64,000 nucleotides of DNA, taken from assembly GCF_014333425.1 (NCBI RefSeq), contig NZ_JACRYT010000016.1, positions 1 through 64,000 of the forward strand, written 5' to 3'. The notes beneath the pieces are model-generated. The model did no database searches, had not been told where the DNA came from, and was given only the letters and a program-made list of their open reading frames with translations. How positions within the stretch are numbered: the first letter of the stretch is position 1; each line of letters starts with the position of its first letter. The DNA comes from Zhenpiania hominis. GTDB taxonomy: Bacteria > Bacillota > Clostridia > Peptostreptococcales > Anaerovoracaceae. Of the stretch, positions 34,834-41,382 are shown piece by piece. Both the position numbers and the translations under genes were made by a program.

Positions 34834-35712
34834 TTATTTCGCGTTTGGAATAAACAGAGCTTCGCCATATTCTTCCTGTCCGTATTCCCCAATCAGCTTC
34901 TGAGTTTCATCGGAAACAATCCATTCCTGGAACGCTTTCGCTCCGTCCGCGTTGATGTTTTCGTTTTTCTCCGGATTTACGCAGATTACGCCATACTGGT
35001 TGTTGAGCACGCCGCTCGGATCTTTCTCGCTGACAATTTTCAGTTCCGTTTCGCCGCCTACATTCAGCCAGGTTGCCCGGTCAGACAGGGTATAACCTTT
35101 CATTTCGTCGGTCATGGTGATTACATCACCCATGCCGGCAGCTGCTTCCACATACCAGTCTCCCTTGGGAGCGATCCCTGCTTCTTCCCAGATTTCCAGT
35201 TCTTTTTTATGCGTTCCGGAGTCGTCCGCTCTGGATACGAAAGTCTGCTGTTCCTGTTCGATGGTCGTAAAGGCTTTCAGCGCGTCTTCTTTCGCGTTTT
35301 CTTCAATTCCTGCCGGATCCGCCTCTGGTCCTACAACGACAAAATCGTTGTACATTACATCCAGACGTCCGTCCGCATCCGCGTGTCCGCCGTCAACGAA
35401 CTCTTTTTCCGCTGCCGGAGAATGTACGAGCAGCACATCTGCCTCACCCTGTTCGCCCAGTTCCATAGCTTCTCCGGAACCAACCGAAATCACCTCTACG
35501 GTGTAGCCGGTTTTTTCTTCAAAATCCGGAAGGATCGCGTCCAACAGTCCGCTGTCTTTCGTACTGGTGGTTGTTGCCAGACGCAGGTTTGGATTTTCCG
35601 GAGCGCTTGCAGCATCTCCGCTCTCATCACTTCCGCCGCAGCCTGTCAGAGCGAACGCTGAGGAAATTCCCAGCATCATCACCATAGCCGCCGCAATTAC
35701 ACGTTTTTTCAT
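34834..35712 (-). CDS. tupA: Tungstate-binding lipoprotein
   Basis: A 292-aa solute-binding protein. A lipoprotein signal has its lipobox ending at Cys25 (ALTGCGG). The mature start carries the TupA hallmark LRLATTTSTKDSGLLDAILPDFEEKTGY, in which the TTTSTxDSGLLD loop holds the oxyanion, followed by VMYNDFVVVGPEADP. This pattern separates TupA from ModA and from phosphate-binding PstS. It captures tungstate outside the membrane for TupBC. AGGAGGAGAAAG precedes the ATG. Expression is controlled by the structured leader and terminator just upstream. Confidence 0.92.
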   Translation of the reverse strand: MKKRVIAAAMVMMLGISSAFALTGCGGSDESGDAASAPENPNLRLATTTSTKDSGLLDAILPDFEEKTGYTVEVISVGSGEAMELGEQGEADVLLVHSPAAEKEFVDGGHADADGRLDVMYNDFVVVGPEADPAGIEENAKEDALKAFTTIEQEQQTFVSRADDSGTHKKELEIWEEAGIAPKGDWYVEAAAGMGDVITMTDEMKGYTLSDRATWLNVGGETELKIVSEKDPSGVLNNQYGVICVNPEKNENINADGAKAFQEWIVSDETQKLIGEYGQEEYGEALFIPNAK

Positions 35713-35752
35713 TTCTTTCTCCTCCTAAAACAATTGTAATAATAATTTATCC

Positions 35753-35807
35753 AAAAAAGCAGAAAAAAACCTTCCGGTTTGTCCACGAAAGGTTTTCCTG
35801 CTTTTTT
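35753..35807 (-). terminator. Terminator in the tup leader (expression platform)
   Basis: Two stacked stems: the outer one AAAAAAGCAG/CTGCTTTTTT (35798-35807 with 35753-35762) and the inner one AAAACCTT/AAGGTTTT (35789-35796 with 35766-35773). It ends in a T-run on the minus strand, 40 bases before tupA. CCTTTC in its 5' arm can instead pair with GAAAGG at the 3' edge of the aptamer, which would be an antiterminator. Confidence 0.88.
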
Positions 35808-35821
35808 GCCCTGATGCAACC

Positions 35822-35913
35822 ATTCCTTTCCAAACACGGGAGGCACGGAGGTTTCCCTCCGCACCCATCGGTCAGCCGCCATCCCTTCCGGATTAGGCGG
35901 ACAGACTCGGAAT
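35822..35913 (-). ncRNA. Riboswitch-like leader of the tungstate operon (Moco/Tuco type, best guess)
   Basis: On the minus strand, P1 is ATTCC/GGAAT (35913-35909 with 35826-35822). P2 is a CCGCC/GGCGG hairpin with an ATCC/GGGAT tip. P3 is the perfect CGGAGG-GAAA-CCTCCG hairpin, reached through GGGUG and left through UGCCUCCC, with one bulged G and U-G wobbles. The same architecture recurs in the two aldehyde oxidoreductase leaders of this window. Molybdenum/tungsten cofactor RNAs are known upstream of tup operons, so that family is the best guess. The exact Rfam match is untested. Confidence 0.7.
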
Positions 35914-35920
35914 TTTTTTA

Positions 35921-35950
35921 ATTATCCTTTTCTTCTTTTTTATAGTTCAA
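35921..35950 (-). promoter_or_regulatory. Promoter of the tup leader
   Basis: Minus-strand TTGAAC (35945-35950), an 18-base spacer, and GATAAT (35921-35926). It overlaps the end of the thiF-like gene and starts transcription right at the first aptamer helix. Confidence 0.65.
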
Positions 35951-36626
35951 TCAGATCATATTCCTGTTCCAGCAGATCGATGGTCAGAAGCTTGTTTCTC
36001 AGGGTCTGCGGTCTTCCTAAAAGCACTTTGACTGTCTCCGCCACTTCCAACGCGCCCACAATGGCAGGCGTAAACACAGGATTTCCAGTCTCTGTCTCAA
36101 TGCCTTTTTCCGCACCTTCCGGATACAGACGGTCCAGGCCCGTATCTCCCGGCAGAATTACAGTAACCTGCCCCTGCCACCCCGCAATCGCTCCATGAAT
36201 CAGCGGAACTCCTTGTTTCGCGCAGGTCTGCGCAAGCAAACGCCGTCCCGGTATGTTGTCCAGAGCGTCAACGACCGCATCATAACGCTTCGTTATAAGT
36301 TCCTCCGCATTTTCTTCTGTCAGATAACAGCATAGCGGATGAATCTCTGTCGCGGAATTGACAGCCTGTATCCTTTCCTGAGCAGCCAGGGCCTTGTGGT
36401 ATCCAAGATTCCGTTCCGTACTAAAGAGCTGTCGGTTCAGATTACTGAGTTGAAAGACATCTCCATCTATAGCTGTAATAAAGCCGACACCTATACGCGC
36501 CAGCCCCTCAATTATATATCCTCCTAAACCACCACAGCCTGCAACGCATACGCTGCAGGCCTGCAGTTTTTCATTTTCTTCTTCTGTAATTGTTCCGATG
36601 TTTCGTTCGTATCTCTGGGCAATCAT
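35940..36626 (-). CDS. ThiF/MoeB/HesA family adenylyltransferase
   Basis: A 228-aa E1-like enzyme. The ATP site GCGGLGGYIIEGLARIGVG (about 30-48), the arginine finger NLNRQLF and the acidic D-A-L-D-N motif are present. It would adenylate the C-terminal Gly-Gly of a ubiquitin-like sulphur carrier. The paired CxxC zinc motifs of MoeB are missing, as in HesA-type members. MoaD-like proteins with Gly-Gly ends are encoded two genes upstream (37806) and in the divergent operon (43188), so they are the likely partners in pterin dithiolene synthesis. The ATG overlaps the stop of the NlpC/P60 gene by one base. Confidence 0.88.
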   Translation of the reverse strand: MIAQRYERNIGTITEEENEKLQACSVCVAGCGGLGGYIIEGLARIGVGFITAIDGDVFQLSNLNRQLFSTERNLGYHKALAAQERIQAVNSATEIHPLCCYLTEENAEELITKRYDAVVDALDNIPGRRLLAQTCAKQGVPLIHGAIAGWQGQVTVILPGDTGLDRLYPEGAEKGIETETGNPVFTPAIVGALEVAETVKVLLGRPQTLRNKLLTIDLLEQEYDLIEL

Positions 36627-37759
36627 TAGTCTATGATCCTTCTAACTGTAATAATACTCTTATACGTTGCGCTGCTCACTTTGATACCGGAACTCGGAGT
36701 ACTGGCGTGGACAATCTGTCCATTTCCGATGTAAATCCCTACATGCCCCGAATAACAGATGATATCTCCCGGCTGCGCCTCACTGTAAGATACTCCCCGT
36801 CCACAGGACCGCTGGGCCGAGGATGAATGAGGAAGGGAATAACCAAAGTGCGCATAGACGCTCATTGTGAATCCGGAGCAATCCGTACCGTTTGTCAGGC
36901 TGGATCCACCGTAAACATACGGATTTCCCACAAACTGAAGCGCATAATCGACAACCGCCTGTCCCGATGCGCTGCCTGCCTCAGAGTCACCGTTTCCATC
37001 CGAAGAGCTTTCCGATGAATTGTCGCCAGAAGCTGCCGACTGGCTGCTGTCCGCACTGGAACTGGAAGCCGCCGCGCTCGCGGTCGAAGATGAAGTTTCA
37101 TTTGAGTCTGTATCTTCCGCGCTTCCGGTTTCGACTACTTTTGTTACCGGTTTTTTCTCTACTGTTGAAGAAACAACCTCTTTTGATACAATCTTGCCGT
37201 TTTCTTTGACTACTTCGCTAACAACCGTTTTTTTACCTTTTTTGCCCTTCTTAACGACTTCTTTCTCTCCGCTCTGAAGTTCATCAGTCACCTTATACTC
37301 GGTCTTGTAGTCAATGGCTTTTGTCTTGCTTACCTTCTCTGTCGTTGTTACGATCACAAGAGGTTCTTCCGTTTCATTCGCAGCTACTACTTCCGCTACC
37401 GCGTCTTCGCTTTCCGTCAGAATCGGATTTTCATCGCCGCGTTCCAGTTCCTTCGAAGTTACAGTAATCTCCGGAGATACGGTCGTCTCCTCTTCATTCG
37501 TATCTTCTGTGGTGTAATTCGCCTTTACCTGTTCGATAATCTTCTCGCCTTCTTCTTTTGTGGCAACGACAAACTCTTCCTTATCGCCGATCTTTACCGA
37601 CCAGGGCTGCTGAACCTTTGTACCGTCTTCCGCTACCGCGTATGGCTCAGTAAATTGTAAAAAGGAACAGATTCCAAGGATTACAACAACGACTGCCAGA
37701 CCAATAACTGCTACTTTCAATCGGTGTTCAAAGAACTTTAGCTTTTTTAATTTTTCCAT
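36626..37759 (-). CDS. Membrane-anchored G5 and NlpC/P60 cell-wall hydrolase
   Basis: A 377-aa protein. An N-terminal anchor helix (about 15-37) and an extracellular region (about 40-190) ending in a G5-like segment (TTTEKVSKTKAIDYKTEYKVTDELQSGEKEVVKKGKKG) are followed by a long Ser/Ala/Asp linker (about 215-265). The C-terminal NlpC/P60 domain has the catalytic Cys in GTDCSGFTMS and the His in GHVGIYIGNG. It would cut peptide bonds in peptidoglycan. It lies between a MoaD-like gene and a ThiF-like gene and is coupled to the latter, an odd setting for a cell-wall enzyme. Confidence 0.9.
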   Translation of the reverse strand: MEKLKKLKFFEHRLKVAVIGLAVVVVILGICSFLQFTEPYAVAEDGTKVQQPWSVKIGDKEEFVVATKEEGEKIIEQVKANYTTEDTNEEETTVSPEITVTSKELERGDENPILTESEDAVAEVVAANETEEPLVIVTTTEKVSKTKAIDYKTEYKVTDELQSGEKEVVKKGKKGKKTVVSEVVKENGKIVSKEVVSSTVEKKPVTKVVETGSAEDTDSNETSSSTASAAASSSSADSSQSAASGDNSSESSSDGNGDSEAGSASGQAVVDYALQFVGNPYVYGGSSLTNGTDCSGFTMSVYAHFGYSLPHSSSAQRSCGRGVSYSEAQPGDIICYSGHVGIYIGNGQIVHASTPSSGIKVSSATYKSIITVRRIID

Positions 37760-37805
37760 ACTTCTACATTTCCGTACTTGTACTTTAACGACAACGAACC
37801 GGCTG

Positions 37806-38045
37806 TCAGCCTCCCGAAACCCTCGACCAGGCTTTCAGCTCGTCACCCGGCGACAGACGATCGTCGATCATAACCCGCATGCCGTTAACCGCAACAAATC
37901 CGAAATTCGGAAGTTCCTTGTAGTTAATGCCTACGGTTCTGAGCGCCTCATCGCAGGTGCAATTGTCCGGTACTTCTACTTTTCGCTCCTTGTCTCCGTC
38001 AAAGAGTTTTTTCAGAGTACCGCGCAGTGTGATTGTGATTTCCAT
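37806..38045 (-). CDS. MoaD/ThiS family sulphur-carrier protein
   Basis: A 79-aa ubiquitin-fold protein that ends in the required Gly-Gly (SRVSGG). ITITLRGTLKKLF at the N-terminus, NGMRVMIDDRLSPGDEL in the middle and the length match MoaD-like carriers. The start at 38045 is set by AAGGAGGATTT; the longer frame is not supported. It lies after the AOR gene, and AOR operons often carry such a MoaD for tungstopterin synthesis. It is probably adenylated by the ThiF-like protein two genes downstream. Confidence 0.87.
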   Translation of the reverse strand: MEITITLRGTLKKLFDGDKERKVEVPDNCTCDEALRTVGINYKELPNFGFVAVNGMRVMIDDRLSPGDELKAWSRVSGG

Positions 38046-38175
38046 AAATCCTCCTTGTAAAAAAGAGTGCAGGATGAACTCCAAACACTCTTTTATTATA
38101 ACGCATTTTTCTCTCAGCAAAAAGCGTTTTTTGAACTTTTTTGCTGTTTCACAAACTCTTCATACTTTCAAATTT

Positions 38176-39951
38176 TTACAGAAGAGACGCGATCAAATCT
38201 TCCGGCATTTTACCGTTTTCGTCCCATCCCATTACTTTATAATACTGGCTCAGCATATCATCGAAGGCCTCCTGCGGAATCACTTGACCCTTAGCCGGTC
38301 CATTCTGCAGAGCTTCTGTCACAATACGCTTTGGTACTGTATCGTGTCTTCTGTCAAATCCTTCTCTCTGGTTAAAGGCGCGTCCGATATTGATTACCCT
38401 GCGTCCCACCGTCGACATATCTTCCGTGGTCCATTCTACGCCTGTTACCATGGTCAGCAGTTCCGCCATGATATCGTAGTCGAGAGTTCCCCAGAAGTCG
38501 CAGATGCACAGGGAGAACTTAATCGCATTATATTCTGCCAGATCATATACAAGCTGACCTTTATTTTCTGCCGTATATGGAGGAGCCGCCGCCTCGAACA
38601 CTTCCATGTTCGGCGGATAAGCACGCATATGACACGCGCCTCTGTCAGATACCGCATAGGCTACCGAAGTCGCCCAAGAGCCACGAGGTTCGTACTGCGG
38701 GAATTCCAGACCCTTTACCTGCATCGCGAATTCCGTTCCGCCATATTTTTCGGAAGCTCTCTTTGTTCCCAGAGCCAAGTCTTTACCCACGCCTTCATTT
38801 CTTGCCATAAGCTTCAGATATTCGATCATCTTGTCAGCTTCGCCGAACTTGATGCCAAAATCATGGATTCCTTTTTCTGTCATTTCCATTGCCCAGATAA
38901 TCGTATCTCCGGCACTGATGGTATCCAGACCCATGTCGTCCGCTACTTCGTTAAATTTTACAATTTTTTCCGGATCGCGGATACCCGCATTTGGTCCCGC
39001 AACCGCGATGGACTCATACTCCGGACCTTCACAGATCGCGTCGCCGATCTTCAGGAAGTTTCCGCAGCCCAGCCCGCAGCTTCCGCAGCCGCGTTTTCCG
39101 ACTCTGTACTGTTTCAGTACATCGCCATTATACTCGGTCCACTTTTCATCGGTTGTATCGGAGAAGTTTTTCCAAGGCAGAATCCCGCCGTCGTTACAAG
39201 CTTCCAGGAACGCGGTTGTACCATCATCAAAGATGTACTGGTTGTCGTCGTTTACTACGCTTTCACGGAGCAGTTCAATAATCCGGTTGGTGGTATTTTC
39301 AATATCGTTTACTTTCACACCGCCTGTTCCGCGGATTACGATGGCTTTCATATTCTTGGAACCCATTACCGCGCCGATGCCGCCTCTTCCTGCCTGTCTG
39401 TAATAGTCACAGTTGATGCAGGCCATTACACCCAGATTTTCCCCTGCAGGACCGATGGACATGATACTGAATTCCGGTCCGTATTTCTGCGCCAGAATTT
39501 TTTCCGCCTCATGAGAACCGAGACCCCACAGATCCTTCGCGTCCATAAAACGGATTTTTCCGTCATCGATCAGCACATATCCCGGCTCGCTGAGTTTTCC
39601 TTCGAAAATGGCCATATCATAGCCCGCGAACTTCAGACGGATTCCAACATGGCCGCCGATGGAGCAGTCATTCATGGTTCCGGTCGCAGGAGATTTGGCC
39701 GCTACGGAAAGCTTTCCGGAACACGGAACCGGCGTTCCGGTCAGAGGGCCTGTCGTCAGAAACAGTTTGTTTTCCGGTCCCAGCGGATCGATTCCCGGCT
39801 TTAATTCCTCATACATATAACGGATCGCGAGCCCTTTTGAACCTACATACTTTTTCGCAAAATCCATCCGGAGCGGTTCAAAGGAAACTCCTTTTTTTGT
39901 CAAGTCAATTCTTACTACTTTATTCTGATATCCCAGCATTGTCTTTTCCAT
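38176..39951 (-). CDS. Tungsten-containing aldehyde ferredoxin oxidoreductase, large subunit (AOR 1)
   Basis: About 591 aa. It has the N-terminal AOR domain (MLGYQNKVVRIDLTKKGVSFEPLRMDFAKKYVGSKGLA), the pterin-binding middle (GPAGENLGVMACINCDYYRQAGRGGIGAVMGSKNMKAI) and the 4Fe-4S ligands CGSCGLGCGNF plus a distal Cys (LCICDFWG). The cofactor-contact motif DDMGLDTISAG is present. It oxidises aldehydes to acids and passes electrons to ferredoxin. The ATG at 39951 has AAAGGAGGGG upstream. The Fe-S protein gene ends 13 bases before it, giving a small-large subunit pair. The substrate range cannot be told from sequence. Confidence 0.93.
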   Translation of the reverse strand: MEKTMLGYQNKVVRIDLTKKGVSFEPLRMDFAKKYVGSKGLAIRYMYEELKPGIDPLGPENKLFLTTGPLTGTPVPCSGKLSVAAKSPATGTMNDCSIGGHVGIRLKFAGYDMAIFEGKLSEPGYVLIDDGKIRFMDAKDLWGLGSHEAEKILAQKYGPEFSIMSIGPAGENLGVMACINCDYYRQAGRGGIGAVMGSKNMKAIVIRGTGGVKVNDIENTTNRIIELLRESVVNDDNQYIFDDGTTAFLEACNDGGILPWKNFSDTTDEKWTEYNGDVLKQYRVGKRGCGSCGLGCGNFLKIGDAICEGPEYESIAVAGPNAGIRDPEKIVKFNEVADDMGLDTISAGDTIIWAMEMTEKGIHDFGIKFGEADKMIEYLKLMARNEGVGKDLALGTKRASEKYGGTEFAMQVKGLEFPQYEPRGSWATSVAYAVSDRGACHMRAYPPNMEVFEAAAPPYTAENKGQLVYDLAEYNAIKFSLCICDFWGTLDYDIMAELLTMVTGVEWTTEDMSTVGRRVINIGRAFNQREGFDRRHDTVPKRIVTEALQNGPAKGQVIPQEAFDDMLSQYYKVMGWDENGKMPEDLIASLL

Positions 39952-39964
39952 TTTTTCCCCTCCT

Positions 39965-40351
39965 TTACTCAAATGTCAGCGCGTTCTGTGGGCAGGTCTT
40001 AACGCAGGTCGGATCGCCCTTGCAGGTATCACAGATATACGCCTTTTCGTCTCTGATCTTTACAACATGTTTCGGGCATTTGTCCGCGCACGCACCGCAG
40101 CCGATGCATTTGTCCATATCTACTTCTATGTAGTCGCCCAGCTTGATGGCATCTACCGGACACGCTTTTACACACATGCCGCACAGAATACAGAAATGAT
40201 CCATATACTTCAGATTTCCGTCCTCATAGCATGTTTCAATGGCAATTCTCGCTTTGGAAGGAATATACTCGCCTTCCTTCATGGCCGAACAGACCTGTGC
40301 GCACAGCTGACAGCCAATACACTTTTCTTTCTTGAATTTCAGTCGCTTCAT
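39965..40351 (-). CDS. Polyferredoxin subunit of AOR 1
   Basis: A 128-aa Fe-S protein with four CxxC-type clusters: KCIGCQLCAQVC, FCILCGMCVKACP, KCIGCGACADKCP and ICDTCKGDPTCVKTCP. It is the electron-transfer small subunit for the AOR encoded 13 bases downstream, comparable to the small subunit of heteromeric tungsten oxidoreductases. GAAGAGGGGACAA precedes the ATG. The transcript starts about 180 bases upstream and passes through a riboswitch-like leader and terminator. Confidence 0.9.
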   Translation of the reverse strand: MKRLKFKKEKCIGCQLCAQVCSAMKEGEYIPSKARIAIETCYEDGNLKYMDHFCILCGMCVKACPVDAIKLGDYIEVDMDKCIGCGACADKCPKHVVKIRDEKAYICDTCKGDPTCVKTCPQNALTFE

Positions 40352-40383
40352 TTGTCCCCTCTTCCTTTCAACATAGTAGCCAT

Positions 40384-40516
40384 AAAAAAAGCAAAGTGAA
40401 GTTCAGACCGCCTCCCGCAGCCTGAGAACTCTCCTTTGCGCAATGGCAGGCAGTAAAATCGCTCTTACTACCCTGACGTCTCCGCCGGCACAGAGTGTCG
40501 CGCGGAGATCGGAGTT
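40384..40516 (-). ncRNA. Riboswitch-like leader with terminator, AOR 1 operon
   Basis: Minus strand. P1 is CTCC (40514-40511) with GGAG (40434-40431). P2 is TCTCCGC/GCGGAGA (40508-40502 with 40485-40479). P3 is CAGG, a bulged G, then TAGTAA paired with TTACTGCCTG. The conserved 23-base block (40452-40430) ends in GCAAAGGAGA. GCAAAG can instead pair with CTTTGC (40396-40391) to form a terminator with seven T (40390-40384). P1 and terminator are mutually exclusive, so ligand binding should turn expression on. Confidence 0.75.
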
Positions 40517-40535
40517 GTTTCATTGTCCTTTCTTG

Positions 40536-40565
40536 ATTATAACGTAGCCCTTCCCCTCTTGTCAA
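40536..40565 (-). promoter_or_regulatory. Promoter of the AOR 1 operon
   Basis: Minus-strand TTGACA (40560-40565), an 18-base spacer, and TATAAT (40536-40541). A second TTGACA lies 11 bases further upstream. Transcription would start about 15 bases before aptamer helix P1. Confidence 0.8.
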
Positions 40566-40628
40566 TTCTTTGTCAATTCCTTTTTTTGTATTATCTTGCT
40601 GTATTTTTTGAATTTTCCTTTCTTTTTC

Positions 40629-40657
40629 TTGACAATTTGGAAAAAGGAACGTAAAAT
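40629..40657 (+). promoter_or_regulatory. Promoter of the AOR 2 operon
   Basis: TTGACA (40629-40634), a 17-base spacer, and TAAAAT (40652-40657) on the plus strand, divergent from the AOR 1 promoter. Transcription starts about 15 bases before aptamer helix P1. Confidence 0.75.
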
Positions 40658-40679
40658 ATAATCAGAATTTTCAGTTTAA

Positions 40680-40828
40680 TCTCCGATTTTTATTTGACAG
40701 CACTCCCAAACAATTCCATTGTTTCGGATGCGGCCGGTAAAAACGTCAGGGTATGGGAAGTAATTGTCATGCCTGCCATTGCGCAAAGGAGACTTCCGCT
40801 GATAGGCGGTCTGCTCCTTTGTTTTTTT
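40680..40828 (+). ncRNA. Riboswitch-like leader with terminator, AOR 2 operon
   Basis: Plus strand. P1 is TCTCC (40680-40684) with GGAGA (40788-40792). P2 is TTTTTA/TAAAAA (40687-40692 with 40738-40743), carrying an AAACAAT/ATTGTTT subhairpin. P3 is CAGG, a bulged G, TATG paired with CATGCCTG. The 23-base block at 40770-40792 is identical to that in the AOR 1 leader. CAAAGGAG (40784-40791) can pair with CTCCTTTG (40814-40821), followed by seven T (40822-40828), as a terminator that excludes P1. Confidence 0.75.
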
Positions 40829-40880
40829 GTGGCAGACCATCCTGTCAGCCGCAACTTGCATTTTGGGTAAAGGAGGTGAA

Positions 40881-40901
40881 TCGATTCTATCCGGGAATCG
40901 A
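40881..40901 (+). promoter_or_regulatory. Hairpin between ribosome-binding site and start codon
   Basis: AAAGGAGGTGA (40869-40879) lies about 30 bases before the only suitable ATG (40909). The 7-base perfect hairpin TCGATTC/GAATCGA (40881-40887 with 40895-40901) fills the gap and could bring the site close to the ATG, or could block it. Confidence 0.5.
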
Positions 40902-40908
40902 AAAAAAC

Positions 40909-41382
40909 ATGGAAAAAACGATTGTACTGCAGCCCGAAAAATGTCTGGGATGCCGGACATGCGAACTTATCTGTTCGTTCAGCCGCGCGAAAGAGTTCAA
41001 CCCGCAGAAGTCGGCAGTCAGTGTCATTTCTTATGATACGGCCATGCTTTGCGTACCTATCATGTGTACACAATGTGAAGATGCCGCTTGTGCCGCCATC
41101 TGTCCGGTCAAGGCTATCGCCAGAGATGAATGGGGCGCCATGAAAATTGATGAAAAGAAATGCATCGGCTGCAAAATGTGCATTTCTGCCTGTCCCTTGG
41201 GGAATATGGCGCTTGACAGCGGCAAGGTATTTAAGTGTACACTCTGCGGCGGAGATCCGCAATGCGCAAAGTACTGTCCTTCCGGGGCGATCGAGTACAA
41301 AAGCGCCTCTCCGTCCTCATTGGTCAAAAAGAAAGCGATTGCGGAAAAGTTTAAGGAAGCATTCGGAGAGGAGGCGTTTTAA
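40909..41382 (+). CDS. 4Fe-4S ferredoxin-type small subunit of AOR 2
   Basis: About 157 aa with four cluster motifs: KCLGCRTCELICS, MCTQCEDAACAAICP, KCIGCKMCISACP and KCTLCGGDPQCAKYCP. It resembles the DmsB/HycB-like electron-transfer subunits and the small subunit of heteromeric tungsten oxidoreductases. The ATG at 40909 is chosen because the family N-terminus starts there (EKTIVLQPEKCLGC); its ribosome-binding site is unusually far, with a hairpin between. The open frame continues upstream into the leader RNA but is not coding there. It is the first of six genes ending at 46486. Confidence 0.88.
   Translation: MEKTIVLQPEKCLGCRTCELICSFSRAKEFNPQKSAVSVISYDTAMLCVPIMCTQCEDAACAAICPVKAIARDEWGAMKIDEKKCIGCKMCISACPLGNMALDSGKVFKCTLCGGDPQCAKYCPSGAIEYKSASPSSLVKKKAIAEKFKEAFGEEAF

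Noticed and set aside
40368..40792. Cys/His-rich leader peptides (ACHCAKE) encoded in both AOR leaders
   Set aside because: Both frames contain the same short peptide, but the 23 bases are identical including every third codon position and the flanks keep pairing rather than codons. This points to RNA structure. There is also no ribosome-binding site for either frame.
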